From Hyaloscypha bicolor E (Eukaryota; Ascomycota; Leotiomycetes; Helotiales; Hyaloscyphaceae), in NCBI RefSeq assembly GCF_002865645.1, contig NW_020194512.1:1-64000 (forward strand): a stretch of DNA of 64,000 bases. The letters run 5' to 3'. Numbering within the stretch: the stretch's first letter is position 1; each line of letters starts with the position of its first letter. Below, one piece after another: positions 44,201 through 57,900 of this stretch. Under the pieces are notes generated by a model. It ran no database searches. It was not told where the DNA came from and saw only the letters and a program-made list of their open reading frames with translations. The position numbers and the translations under genes are program-made.

Positions 44201-46160
44201 GATAAATTATAATAACTTGAAATACTTTATAACTAAAAGAAAACTAAATAATTAATAAATAAGATAAATAAAGAAGCTAGTTATTTTTAACTTTGTTTTA
44301 AAGTATTAGCCAGGATATAATAACTCTACTAATAGACTATTAAGAAAGCCAGACTTTATAGTAAGTATAAATAAAGATACTTTATTACTTATATTTTATA
44401 ATAAGCTATAGAATATAGAATAGAGAGCCCTATAAGTAATAGTAATAGAATACTATACTATTCCTATAATACCGTAATATAAGGCCTAGGAAAGAGGAAA
44501 TAGGTATTCCTTAATTAGTAAAATACTAAGGAATTCTAAAAAGAAAATCTATTTTAGTAATAGAATAATACTAGAAATACTATTACTTAAGCCTATTACT
44601 AGTATAGCTAGTTATAAATAGTATATACTACGAATTCTAGCTATATAAATAGCTAGGTCCGAAATAGTATATAAGAAAAATAGAAAGATATTACTTAAAC
44701 TACTATTATAATACTAAAGGCTTAATCTATTAGTATAATATTAGTAATATAAATAGTTCTTAAAAGAAATTTTTACTAGAGCTATTAAGATTTAGAGACT
44801 TAATATATCTGGGTTATTAAGATATTAGAGTACTATCTATATACTAAATAAGCCGACTCTTAAAAAAGAATTATTATAAGCTAACTATAATAATCCTATA
44901 AGTAAGTATTTTAATACTAATAAGATACTAGAGATTCTCTAGAAAAAGTATTTCTAGTAAAATATAAAAAAGAATATAAAAAACTATATTAGAACTTGCT
45001 TTATATATTAATAAACTAAGATAAAGAAATATTTACTATATAATATACTTAGTTTATTTCTTCTCTCTTTTAAGCTATAATAAGAAATTATTATAAACTT
45101 TATTATAGGGCTACTTCTTTCTAGATTTTATAGTAAAATATATAATTTTATATTTATTATTATTAATAAATATATAAAAATAGTATAATATATTCTAATT
45201 ACTAAAGAAATCTCGGCTCTTGAGTTAATAGAGCTATTTATATATTATATTATTAAAGACTTTAATATACCTATAGATATAACCTCTAATAAAGAATCTG
45301 TTTTTATAAGCAAGTTCTAGTTAAGTCTATACTTTTATTTAAAGATTTAATAATAGCTAAGTATAGTATTTTACTTATAAATTAATAGATAAATAGAGAA
45401 TCTAAACCAAACTCTAGAATAGTACTTGAGATATTATACTAGCTACTAATAAAATAACTAGATAATAAAGCTTATTTTTATAGAATTTATATATAATAAC
45501 TTTATATATTTAATAATAGGAATTTTTCTATTTTATATATTATACGGATTCTATTCTAATATTAAACTATATATTAAGAATAATATTCTAGAAAAAGAAG
45601 TACTAGTAGTATAGGAAAGAGTATAAAGAATTCAAATAAAATAGGAAATACTAGAGAAGTAATAATAAGAAGTAATAGAAATATAAAAAAAGTATTATAA
45701 TAAGAAATATATTAATAAGAAGTTTAATATATATAATAAAGTCATGTTTTATATAAAGAATATTTAATAGCTATAACCTAGTATAAAGCTAGTAAATAGA
45801 TATCTCGGCTTCTTTAAAGTTCTAGAAGTTATAGGAATATATAAATAAATATATTACTTAAAATTACTACTATTATATTAGATTTATAATATTTTTTATG
45901 TTTTTCTCTTAGAATTATAGTACCCGCAAGCTAGTACTATAATAGAACCAGAACTAGTCGAGATTAAGGATAAAGAGGAATTCGAGATAGAATTTATTAT
46001 AGCTTATAAGAAGAGTAGAAAAGAAAAGAAGTATCTTATTTATTAGAAGAATTACTTACTAGTAAATAATATATAAGAACTATTAAGTAATCTAGAGAAT
46101 ATAACTCAAGAATTATAAGAATATTTGAAAAAAAGTAATATTATAATACTATTAGCTAAA
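41300..46160 (+). pseudogene. Decayed chromovirus-type gag-pol of H
   Basis: Recognisable in order on the plus strand through RIP stops: gag with a remnant zinc knuckle (YYNYNKSSYKLYKYLELKKL, about 42331-42390); RT beginning LPDYYIIKYYINLKLGS near 43018; the YxDD box as YLDN followed by ILIYLENPE near 43530; RNase H (YKIYNSELLAIILVFY) near 44110; and the integrase zinc segment at about 44865-44960. The integrase core follows at about 45090-45350 (INFIIGLLLSRF, IPIDITSNKESVFISKF). The chromodomain lies at about 45960-46135 (FEIEFIIAYKKSRKEKKYL, then NLENITQEL). Conserved Cys, Trp and Asp codons are frequently lost. It cannot be functional. Confidence 0.88.
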
Positions 46161-47561
46161 TAAAGACGCAAAAAATAAATGCTTTTATTAAGAAACTATT
46201 AAAAACTATATATTTATTCTTGGAAAAGCTATATGAAAATTATTAAGAACTTTAAAAACTTTAATTTCTATACCTTATAAATACCTTATTCTCGTAATTA
46301 CTTTTTATTATTCTTATTATTATTCTTATTAGAATTCTCTCGAGAAACAGATAGCAAATTAGCCTATAAAGCTATTAGTTATTAGTAAGAAATAAGAAAG
46401 AAGTAAGTTTACTTAATACTAAAGAATATTAATTATACTATTAAGAGTACTTTATACTTATACTAAGCTAGTAAGAATTACTTAACTCATTTCTTAGATT
46501 ATTAGGGAAATTTATTAGCCTCAAATAATAGCTTTAATATAAGAAGTATATATAGTTTAGTATAAAAGAAAAGTAATAACTACTTTTTTTCTTTTAGGTA
46601 AAAATTAGGAAAAATGCTTATATATATTAATAGCTTAAAAAAGGCAATTTAATTATATTATATATATTTGAGGAACCTTAAATAATATTAGAATAGGAAA
46701 TAAATAAAGAAATTTATAACTTATAGGATTATACTTCTTATTTTTAGAATAATAGTAATTATATCTTAAATAATTATTACTCTTAATATAAGTAAGATCA
46801 GGAAACTTAATAATATTCTTGGAATATTAAAGATAATAAGGGCAAATTAAGGATATAGAAATATTAGCTAAATAGGTAATAATAGGCTAATAAATACTAA
46901 AAGAAGTATTTATCTTAATAAATAAAGAAGTAAAAGAGGAAATTAGAAGAAAACTTAAATAAAGCTTAAATAAAGCTTAAATAAAGCTTAAAGAAGCTTA
47001 AAGAAGCTTAAAGAAGGCTTAAAAAAAAACAAGAAATAAGAAGAAGTTAAGTATAATATTATAATTAAAGAAAGAAAAGATTAGTTAGTAGGAAAAGAGA
47101 AGCCTTTTTATAATATTTTCTTCCTAAATAGTAATTATAAACTCGGAACTAGTTCTATATCAGGAATATCTAGAAAATTCTAAAAAAGAGATTTATAAAT
47201 AAATTAGAAAATCAAATTAATTTTTCTAAGCTTTTAGGTCTATAAAATAATAATTTATTTGCGAATAGAGGCTAAGTTAGGATTTATAAACTAATTAGGA
47301 AACCGGAAAAGCTTTATATCTAATAATATATATTATACCCGTATTACTTTTATAAGAAGAAATTACTAGAGGCAATTTGCAAGTTAACTAGATAGGGTTA
47401 GTAAATTATATTCTTAATTCTATTACCTAATATAATAATAGGGTAATTATAAAAAGTTTTTAGGAAGAACTAGTAGCCGGGAAAGTTTCAGGAAATTATT
47501 TATAAAGCTATTTGTAGTTTTCTTAGGCATTTTGGGAATAAGAGCCTAGAAAAGAAATTAA
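46160..47561 (+). other. Unassigned 3' region of element H
   Basis: 1.4 kb between the chromodomain and the 3' LTR, longer than the usual short trailer. The text at 46.9-47.1 kb is Lys/Gln/Arg-rich with an 11-bp then 9-bp tandem repeat (TAAATAAAGCT, 46957-47025). It may be an extra ORF, a long untranslated region, or another nested fragment. Confidence 0.45.
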
Positions 47562-47870
47562 TATAATAGATATATATAATAGTATATAAATAGATATTAG
47601 ATATTATAGATCTAGTTTCCTATTTTAGGTAAAGCTTATAATTAGAATTATACGAATTATATTAGCTTGCATTTCCTAGTTAAGTAAAAGGCTTTATATA
47701 CTTGGCTAAATACTAGGAAATATATAGGGAGATACTTCTAGCTTTAGAAAAGGGTATTAATTAGTTTTTTATTAGAATTAATTCTTGGAATTAGTTATAT
47801 TTATAAGTATTATTCTATAGCTTACTTATCTTAACTATTTATATATTACCTTACTATTATATATCTTATA
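47562..47870 (+). repeat. 3' LTR of H
   Basis: 309 bp, starts TATAATAGAT, ends ATATCTTATA, followed by ATTTC. Confidence 0.88.
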
Positions 47871-47875
47871 ATTTC

Positions 47876-47965
47876 TTTTATTTTCCTCTTTCTTTTCTTA
47901 TTAAAGAATTCTATTTAATTAATTAAACTATTAGTTTTTTTTATATAAAGGCCTGGTTTATAATA
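47876..47965 (+). repeat. 5' LTR of G, second part
   Basis: AAGAATTCTATTTAATTAAT through AAAGGCCTGGTTTATAATA matches the end of the 3' LTR at 53960-54021, showing that H split one LTR. Confidence 0.85.
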
Positions 47966-50900
47966 TTAGAATTCTCTTTTTATTATTTTTACTAATTAAA
48001 GATTATATATATATAAAGCTAGAAATAAGAAGTATCTAAATTTATAAATAGAAAATAAAGCTCGAAATAAATAAAGCTAAAAATAGACTTTATTTGAAAT
48101 TATCTATAAAGCTAATACTTTAATAAGACTTTAAAGTATATAAAAGCTAATAATAAAAAGTATCTAAAACTATATATAGAAGCTAAAATACTAATTTAAT
48201 TAATTAATATTAGGAATTATTTGAGTTCTTTTAAGCCTAGCTTAAAAAGAGAAAACTACCGGATTTCTTTATTATATAAAGATTTAGAAGCGAGACTTCT
48301 AATAATTAGTTAGATAAATAAATAGCTATATAAAGCTAAAATAGTAAATAAAGTTCCCTAATAACTATAAGAAGCTTTTATATTATAGTTCTAATAATTA
48401 TTAAAACTAGCTATATAATAAATAAACTTAATAGTAAATCTAGCTATATAAATTAATTTAATTAATAAATATATAATAACTTCGAATTTCTTATAAATAT
48501 AAATACCTTTTCTATTTTATATATATCGGAATAGCTATACTACGAATTTCCTGATTATATAACTAGTTATATGAGCTCGTATTACAGGCGTGACTCGACC
48601 GGTAGACTAGTCCCCATTAGGCTTAGCAGATTTAGAGATCGCATATTAATACTATAATACTATAATCCCTATTTCTGAAGAATAACAACTTTACTAACTT
48701 ATATAACTAGTATTTCCACGCCTATATAATAGTACTAAGTATTCCTGGTAAACTAATAATATATTTCTTTAATTTCTTTTTATAAAATAACTAAAAGCCT
48801 ATCTCTCGAATTCTAATAAGTTTAATAAAAATAACTTGATCCTATATTTCTAATTTAAAGAACTTTTAAAAGCAAAGCTAAAAGTTAATAAAAAGGTAAT
48901 TAGTAAAGAAAAAGAGAGAATTTAATACGAGTTTGAATATTTATTTAGAAAAGTAGTAAGCTAAATATATCTAAGCTAAAATATATCCAGAAAAAAGAAA
49001 AGTTTATAATTAAAAAACTATTTAAATAAATAAATCTGGCCTTTTATAATTTGCGAAAGTAATAAAAGGCCCTAGGGAAATTAAACCGAATTTAGTAAAA
49101 GTTAATTCCCTTAAGTAAATTCTTAAGTAATTTTAATTACTTAATTTTAGAAATAAAGAAATAGAAGTAATAAAATAAGATTAAGAAAAGATATTTTAAA
49201 GCTATTATTATAATTAAACTTATAAAAGAAATAAGAGAAATAAAAAAAGAAAAGTTATATAAGAAATACTATTTTTAATTATAATTAATTAATAATTAGC
49301 TAGCTAAAATCAAGAATATAAAAGCTTATTATTCGAACTAGTTAAATAAGAGACCTAAAAGCCTTTTTTTATCTAAAGCTATTTTACTTATTTAGCTAAT
49401 AAAATAATAATTAAAAAGTAATTTTAATTAGATTTTTTAAAATAAAATTAATTAGTAAAAGAGAGAAAAACTTTTCCTTTAATATAACTAAAATAACTAT
49501 TTTATATATAATTATTAAATAAAGCTAAATTTAAACTTCTTTTCTTAATTTAATAAAAAAATAAATTAAATTAAAAAAATAATTAAAAATAAATTAAAAA
49601 ATATATAAAGATATTAAAAATAGTTCTAAAGAAAATAAAAGTAGCTTAAAAAAAGAATAATAATACTTTAGATAAGAATAAGAATAAGAATAAAAAGAAC
49701 TTGGGTTTATTTAATTCGGGAAAAGATTAGCTTTTAATAAAGGTTATTATTAAAAATATATAAAATTAAAATTAAAATAGTAAACTTAAAAGCAATTTCG
49801 AAAGAATATAATTGAATTCCCTTTTTTTATATTAGTAATAATTAATAAAGAGTATTTTATATAAATTCTTATTAATACTAAATATATATTATATAAGATA
49901 ATTAATTCTTGCTTTACTAATTAATATAATCTCTAGTATATACTAATTACTTTTAAATAAATAAAGGCTTTTAATAAAATAATATTAAATATAATTAGAA
50001 AAATAATAGCTATTATAAATTTCGGGCTTTTCTTTATATAATTCCTAAGATTTCTAGTTTAAATATAATTTTAAATATATAATAGCTTTATTTATAAAAT
50101 ATATAAATTTATAATTCGAGATTAAAGCTATTTATTTTATTATTAGAAATCTTAATATAAAATAAAATAAGTAAATTACTAACTTTTAGTCTATAAATAA
50201 TAAATTATATATAGATCTTTATAATTTTATTTTTTTATTTAGTAAAAAAGAATAAAAAAAGAAATATAGAAGTTTTTTTAATTAGTTTAATAAATATTTA
50301 AAAAAGCCCTAACTTAAAAAAAGAAAACTAATTCTTATATAAAGTTCCTGAAATAATATAAGAGCTTTTAAAAGATATTTTATCTAATTAAAATAAAGAA
50401 ATTACTATTTATTTAAAACTAAGAAATTAATTATTAGATTAAATTAAAAAACGTTAATAAAAAAGAATTTATTATATTATAAGGCCTGCTATATAATATA
50501 TCTTAAAATAAGCTTCTAGTATTATAGAAAATACTTATAGAATTACTAAATAAAGAATTTATTTAAATAAGCTATTCTTTTACTATTATTTCTGTTTTTT
50601 ATATAAAAATTTAATAAAAAATTTCGGTTTTATATAAATTACTAGGGTTTAAATAAGCTTATAAAAAAGAACTAGTATTTGTTTTTATTAATTTACGAGA
50701 TTCTTTAAAATAATAAAAAAGCAAAATAATCTATAAAGTTTAATATTATAATAGCTTTTTATAAAATTTATATTATTAAAAAAAAATTCACCTTTAATAT
50801 AAGATATATATTTTATAAATAATTAGTAATTCTCTTTAATTTAATAAATACCCCGAGTATATTTTAGAAATATATTAATTAAATTCCTAAAAATTTCCTA

Positions 50901-53577
50901 AATAAGATCTATTTTACTTATATAAATAATATTTTAATTTATTTATTAGAATTAAAAAAAGAGTATTATATATATATATAAAAAGTTCTTTAATAACTTT
51001 AAGAAATAGATTTATAACTAAATATTAATAAATATAAATTTGAGATTAAGTTAATAAAATATTTGGGGTTTATTATAGAGATTAGAAAAGATATTTATAT
51101 AAACTTAATAAAAGTTAAAGCTATTTTAAATTAGAAAGTTCTAAAGTTAATAAAAGATATATAAAGTTTTCCAGAATTTACTAATTTTTATTAATATTTT
51201 ATTCGGGAATTTTTAGAGATTATTTAATTATTATTTAATCTTATATATAAGAATTAGATATTTTTATAAATAAATAAAATAGAGTCTACTTTCCAAAAAC
51301 TTAAAAAGATATTTATTTTAGTCTTAATATTAATATAATTTAATTATAACCGAGAAATAATTCTCGAAATAAACTTTTCTAAATAAAATATAAGTAATAT
51401 TTTTATATAAGTTAATAGAAAAGATATCCTATAATCTTATATATTTTTTTAAAGAAAAATAATTCTATAAAATATAATTATAAGATTTATAATAAGGAAA
51501 TACTTATAATTATTTATTATTTAAAGAAATAAAATATAAAACTAAAAAGTATTTACTAGTTTAAGATTCAAATAAATTATAAAAACCTGAAGTATTTTAT
51601 AATATAGAAACCTACTAAATAATAAATAAAGTAATTTTTAATTTTCTTATAATATAATTTTAAGATCTTATATATTTCAAGAAAAAATAATAAATAAATA
51701 AATATATTTTTAAGATAAAAATAAGATTTCTTTAATAAAAAAGGAAATAAATATTAGTAATTAAAGATATTATAATTATTAAAACCAGAAACCCTTAATA
51801 ATCTTTCTAAAAACTCAATTCTTATAATATTAATATAGGTAAAAAAAACAAGTTAAAAAGAAGCTTATTTAATTTTCTAAGCCTGACCTAAAAAACCAAA
51901 ACTAAAAAAAGAAGGCCTAGTTTAAAACTAGTAAAATATAAAAGCCTAATTTATAAATATAAATTAGTAAAGAAATAAGTAAAATAAAATAGAAGCTTTT
52001 TAGAAATAAGAAAGTCTTTTTAAGTCGGGTTTAAAAAGCTAAAAATAAGATAAGAACTATATTAATAATAAATAAATAAAATAATAAATAAGAAATAATA
52101 TCTAAAATATACTAAAAAGGCTTTAATATAATATTTAAGAAAAAGACAAGATATATTAAGTTATAGTTAAGGTAATATAAAAAGAGAAACAAATATTCTT
52201 ATATAATTTAAAAATTAAAGTATTAATAAAAAAATACTTTTTATTTTAGTTAAAATAATTTCTTTTCCGAAAATAATAATAAGTTCTTAATTCAAAAAAG
52301 CTTTATATAAAGCTAATTTAATAAACCTATAACTTAATTTAATATAGCTATTTAAAATAAAATATTATAAGTATTTTTCTTATTTAATAATTCTTTTAGC
52401 TTAATATATTAAGATAAATATATTACTTTATATAAAACTATAATATTTATAAAAGAAATAAAATATAAAGGAATTATTATTAAAAGTTTCTAAAGTCTTT
52501 TTTTATTTCGAATTAAATTTAGTAAAAAATCTTAATTAATTTTATAATAGAACTTTTATTAAATAAAGAATATATTAATATAATAATTATTATAAATTAT
52601 TTAGAAAAAATAATATTTGAAACTATAGTAAATATTATAATAAAAATAATAATAAAGTAATTTATAAGAATTTATTATTACTAATATAGGCTTTTAAGAA
52701 TAATAGTTTATAGAAATACTATAAATAAGAATATATTATTTTAAGATAAATAAATTTATAGAAAAAAAATTAAATAATTAAGAATTTTCTTTATATTTTT
52801 ATAAATTATAATTAAATAAATTTGGTAATTCTCTTATTATATATCGAGCTAGTAATTAATAATTAGAATATTTTATTTACTAAAATTAGTCTATTTTTTT
52901 ATTTTATAAATATTATATTAAACTAGTATAATTTTAGAATAAAATTAGTAAGAAAAATAAAGAACTATTATTTATTTAAGTAATAAATAATATTATATAT
53001 AAGCTCTATAATATATAAGCTATAATAATAATAGCCTAATAATTTTAAGAAAAAGTAATAAATTAGAAAAGAGATTAGGTTCCGGAATTTAAGATTAGAA
53101 ATAAGATTTAGTTTAATTTTTAGAATATTCAAATAAATAAATTAATTAAGAAGCTTAATATAAAATATATTAAATATATAATAATTAAGGTAATAAAAAG
53201 CTGTAGTTTTTAATTTAATATTTTCTCAGAAATTTATAATATATTTTATAATAAGCTTTTTTAGCTAGCTATAATAAACTTGCTATTAAACTAGTTTTAG
53301 AATAACTTATAGCTATAATTATAGCTAATAGGAAATAAAAACAAGTATAAGATTAAATAAATTCTTAATAAGAAATATATAAGTTATAATTAAGAACTTT
53401 TAAAAAAGCTATTTATAAAATAAAAAACTATATTTACTTTATATAAGAACTATATTTCGTATTTAAAAATATAATAGTATTAGAAATCTAGAAAGAAATA
53501 ATCTAATAAAAAGAAGTTTTATTTATATATTTATAAAACTAGAATTTATAAATAAGAAAAGAAGTAATATAACGAGT
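47966..53577 (+). pseudogene. Decayed Gypsy G gag-pol
   Basis: Through many stops the plus strand reads as Gypsy pol: YINNILIYLLELKKEYY (YxDD box altered) at about 50.91-50.97 kb, KYLGFIIEI at about 51.05 kb, FPEFTNFY (cf. FLGFANFY) at about 51.17 kb, then RNase H-like and integrase-like text. Gag presumably occupies 48.7-49.8 kb. Changes are of the RIP kind. No chromodomain was recognised here. Confidence 0.75.
48572..48642. other. Short GC-normal patch within element G
   Basis: About 70 bp (GAGCTCGTATTACAGGCGTG onward, with CGACCGGTAGACTAG) keep many C and G bases, while sequence on both sides is almost all A/T. It lies in the 5' untranslated part of G. Confidence 0.6.
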
Positions 53578-54021
53578 TAAAACCCGATTTATATATTTAG
53601 CTAAAAGCCTATATTAGATTATATAATAAAGGCCAGAGTTTTTATTATATAATATACCTCTTTAAATTAATAAAGTAATTATATATTATTTAGAAAACTC
53701 AAATATTTTAAAAAATATAGTTCTATTTTTTCTGTTTTTTTTATTTTTTATTTTTTAAAAGAATTCTATTTTTTAAAAGAATTCTATTTTTTAAAAGAAT
53801 TCTATTTTATTTTTTAAAAGAATTCTATTTTTTAAAAGAATTCTATTTTTAAAAGAATTCTATTTTTTAAAAGAATTCTATTTTTAAAAGAATTCTATTT
53901 TTTAAAAGAATTCTATTTTTTAAAAGAATTCTATTTTTTAAAAGAATTCTATTTTTTAAAAGAATTCTATTTAATTAATTGAATTACTAGTTTTCTTTAT
54001 ATAAAGGCCTGGCCTATAATA
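53578..54021 (+). repeat. 3' LTR of G, expanded by a minisatellite
   Basis: 444 bp against about 252 bp for the rejoined 5' LTR; the difference is the 18-bp array at 53751-53971. Confidence 0.85.
53751..53971. repeat. 18-bp minisatellite, 12 units, inside the 3' LTR of G
   Basis: The unit TTTTTTAAAAGAATTCTA (some units 17 bp) occurs 12 times, so GAATTC recurs every 17-22 bp. The 5' LTR has a single unit near 47910. Confidence 0.93.
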
Positions 54022-54624
54022 AATCTAGTTTTAAATACTTTTTTTTTAATTTTATAGTTTTTAATAATTAAAAGTACTATATAAATATATTATATAAATA
54101 TATTATATAAATATATTATATAAATATATTATATATAAAATTATTTTAAATAACTTATATTTTATATACTTATTTTAATAATATAATATAATATAATATT
54201 TTAAAAAATTATATTATATTTAAAAAGAAATAGAAATTAAAATAAGATCTTATATTTTTCTTTTTTCTTTAATTTATTATTTAGAAATTATATATATTAA
54301 ATAATATATAATTATTATATTAATTTTTACTAGTATAATAAATAGTATTAAAAGAATTTTAAATAGTAAAAAAGATAATAAAAGTAAAGAAAAATAACAA
54401 AAAAAAGAATTAAATAGTATTTATAATATAAAGAAAGATATTTAATAAAATAAATTACTTAAATAGTCTATTTTACTTTATTTAAGCTTAATTATAAAAG
54501 GGCTATTTATATTCTATTTAATATTTAATAAATATATATTTAAGTAATTTAAATAGTTTAAGTATTTCTTTAATATATTAGCTAAAGCTTTTAAAGTTCT
54601 ATATATACTATATTATCTTATAAT
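54022..54624. other. AT-rich spacer between elements G and K
   Basis: 600 bp without recognisable content, apart from a 13-bp tandem repeat (TATATAAATATAT, about 4 copies, 54076-54135). Confidence 0.5.
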
Positions 54625-54837
54625 TACTATAATTATTATAATATATAATACTAATAAAAGTTAGATTAGAACTAGTAAAATATCTAATATTTATAATTAC
54701 CTAATAATTATATATAATCCCGAGCTTAAGCTAATATATAGGTCTATATATAGCTTATAATTATTTAGATCCGAGGCTTCTTTAAGATTCTCTTCTCTCT
54801 TTAGCTTTAAATTATTAAAATAGAAATAGTTTAACTA
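54625..54837 (+). repeat. 5' LTR of K, heavily mutated
   Basis: 213 bp; partner of 58582-58794; carries T or A at most positions where the partner has C or G. Confidence 0.9.
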
Positions 54838-54999
54838 TATTTATAATATAATTCAAAGATTTTTTATTTTTTAATTCTATAAAGAATTTAAATAATATTT
54901 ACCTAATTAGTTTTTAATAAATATAAATATAATATACTATAGCTACTCTTATTCTAGTTAATTAATATTAGAATAAAAGAAAGCCCTAGAATAATTAGG

Positions 55000-57900
55000 C
55001 AAGAAAGCCCTAAACTAGCTAGGCAAATAAATAGACTAGTAATCTTATTACTAAAAAAGATATAAGAAAGCAAGTTCCGAAATAACTAGACTAGTTAGAA
55101 AGAGCCATAATATAAGATACTACTAGTATATTACTAGAAAATAAACTAGAGTCTTTTATTAAGTTTCCTAAAAAGTCCGAGTATTCTATTAATATTTATA
55201 ATAGAAGAAATACTTTTTATTAGAGAATAAAGAAAAAGAGAAACCTGCCTTATTAAAAGTAAAATTTTAAAAGTTATTTCGGAATCCAGAGGCTTTATAT
55301 AAAGAAATTATTAAGCTAATTCTAAAAATATAAAATATTCTTACTTATAATAAGAATTATTATAATTAGTTAAGAGAAACCAAGCAAGCCTTATAAAGAA
55401 TAAAGCTATTATTAAAAAGCTTATTATATAGTTTACTAGAATAACTAGTTTCTTTATTTCAGAAAATAGATATTTAGTTAAATTCCCTAATTCTCTTATT
55501 TTTAAAAATATAACTAAAAAATAGTATTATTTTTAATAATTAGTTAGTTTAGATTAAAAATAAGCTCTATAATAACTCTAATATTTATTAGATAGAGAAT
55601 CTTAAGATTATTTATATATCTGGCTATATAAGTAGCTATATTCTTATACTAATCTCTCTTTATCTAAATTAGGATAATTAATATATATATAAAATTATTA
55701 GAGAACTATATACCTATTTAGAAAAGCTATATAATAACCCGAATAAGAAATATAATACTTAGTAAGTATTTAAGAAACTATTTATAAAAAAGAGCCAGAT
55801 CTTTTAGAAGTTTTATATTTTATTTCTAAAATATATAATAAACGAAAATATTAACTTATAGGATCTTAAAAATAACTTAAATAATAAGCTTACTTAAAAG
55901 CTCTAAGAAGCTATAGCTATATATTATAATAATCCGGCTATTTATATTACGGAATTTATATAATATTATATTATAAATAATTAGTAAATCTAAACTTATT
56001 ATAAAAAGAAAAACCAGGTATTTAAGAAAGCTAATAAAGATATAAATAAACTAAGCTCAAGAAGTGCCTCCCGTATAAAGCCTGCTCTTAAGATCTTATT
56101 AATAAATAAGCTTATTATTTTGAGGCCTAAATCTTTAGATTTCAAGTATTATAACTATAATAGATTTAATTATATATCTAGGAACTATCTAGAACCCAAA
56201 ACTAAATATATAAAGCAAGTTTTAGTAGCCAAGCTAATAGTACTTATTATAAATAAGTCGTCTAAAGATATAAAATAGGAAAACGAGAATTTCTAAAGAA
56301 AGTTTTCTTTTTAAAGCCGTATTATATTAATATAATAGAAGTTAATTTAAGCTAGTTATTAGGAAATAAAGTATTTATACTCTTTTATATAGTTAATAAT
56401 AATAAATTAGATATTAAGACTTTTTCTCTTATTAATACTAGAGTAAATAAATATACTTTTATTAATTTTAAGTTTATAAGAATAATTAAATAATTTCTAA
56501 ATATTAAGCTTATTTAATTAATATTACCCTATAATATAAGAGAGTTTAATAATAAGTAGACTATATCTATTACTTATTATATTAAGCTTATACTCTTAAT
56601 TAATAAATAGAAAGTCCTAGTATTTATACTAATTATAAGACTAGATAAATATAATATAATTTTAAGATAATAGTAGTTTATAAATACTAGTATCCTAATT
56701 AATTATAAGAATAAAAGATTAATCTGGCCAGATAATTGGCCTAGAAAAAAGAATTAAAATAAGGTCCTAACTACTATATATAAGAATTTGGAACTCAGGA
56801 AAAGTAACTAATATTAAGAAAATATAAATAAAAGAAATAAAGCTATAGCTATAAATAACTCCTGGAAATCTCAGATTATAAAGAAGAAACTCCCTTATTC
56901 TTTTCCCAAACCGGGCTTAGAAAGCCATATATAGTAAAAGAATTAAGCTTAATATTATAGAGAAATACAAATAGCTTTAAGAAATATAAAAGTTTCTCCT
57001 AAGCCAGAAATAAAGATATTAAAACTATATTATCTAAAGGAAAGCTATAAGATCTAGTTAAGGCCTATAATTAATATTATAAGTATTTTACTAGCCGCTT
57101 TCTAGATAAATCTATAAAAAAAAAGAGAATCTTTTCTTTATAATATTATTTTTCGAAATTAATAAAGAGCTAGAATTATAATAAGAAAATAAATTTATTC
57201 CGGATAAGTAATAGCCAGGAAAAACAGAACTATAGTAACTAGTAAAAGTTTTACTAAAGAAGTTTAAGGATTTTATAGACGTTTTTTTAAAGAAAATATT
57301 AAATATCTTATTTCTATATTAATTATATAATTATAAGATTCAGATTAATAATTCCAAAGGCCTAAAGAACCTAAGATATTTCCTGATTTATTAATAGTTA
57401 ATTTATAAGCTATAGGAAATTAAGTATTTCCTTAAAAAGAACTTTTAATAAGGCTTTATTAAGTTAAGCCAGTCTCCTTTTATATTTTTAATTCTTTTTA
57501 TAAAAAAGACTAATAGAGTTCTTTAATTCTATATTAATTATTATAAGCTAAATAATTTAATATAAAAGAATTATTATTCTTTTTCTCTTATTTATAAGAT
57601 CTTTATATAACTAGCTTAAGCCAAGGTCTATATAAAGCTAAATATTCGGCAAGTATTTTATTAAATTCAAATAAACCCAGAATTAGAAAAACTTATAATA
57701 TTTCATATAAAATATAAGACCTATAAATATAAAGTTCTTTAGAAAAGCCTAACTAATAGCTCTATTATATATTAGAGATATATAAATAATATTCTCTTTA
57801 ATTACCTTAATATCTTTTATATAGCTTATTTAAATAATATTCTAATTTATTTAAATAATTCCCTAGAATATAAAAACCATATATAAAAGGTCCTTTAGTA

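Larger units (their letters stand above)
40876..47870 (+). mobile_element. Chromodomain Ty3/Gypsy retrotransposon H, nested in the 5' LTR of G
   Basis: LTRs at 40876-41159 (284 bp) and 47562-47870 (309 bp; the extra bases lie near 47810-47840). An exact 5-bp duplication ATTTC flanks it at 40871-40875 and 47871-47875. The 3' LTR is preceded by the purine tract AGAAAAGAAATTAA. Total 6995 bp. The encoded order is gag with zinc knuckle, protease, RT, RNase H, integrase and a C-terminal chromodomain, so it belongs to the chromovirus group of Gypsy elements. About 1.4 kb between the chromodomain and the 3' LTR is unassigned. Confidence 0.92.
40714..54021 (+). mobile_element. Ty3/Gypsy retrotransposon G (interrupted by element H)
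   Basis: The 5' LTR starts TATAATAAGTTAAATCCCGA at 40714, is split by H, and resumes at 47876-47965. The 3' LTR is 53578-54021 (TATAACGAGTTAAAACCCGA ... GGCCTGGCCTATAATA), preceded by the purine tract AAATAAGAAAAGAAGTAA. Flanking AGTTT (40709-40713) and AATCT (54022-54026) differ only by transitions and fit a RIP-altered AGTCT duplication. Without H it is about 6.3 kb. Plus-strand RT is at about 50.5-51.2 kb, RNase H near 51.3-51.6 kb and integrase-like text at about 52.3-53.2 kb. Confidence 0.85.
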
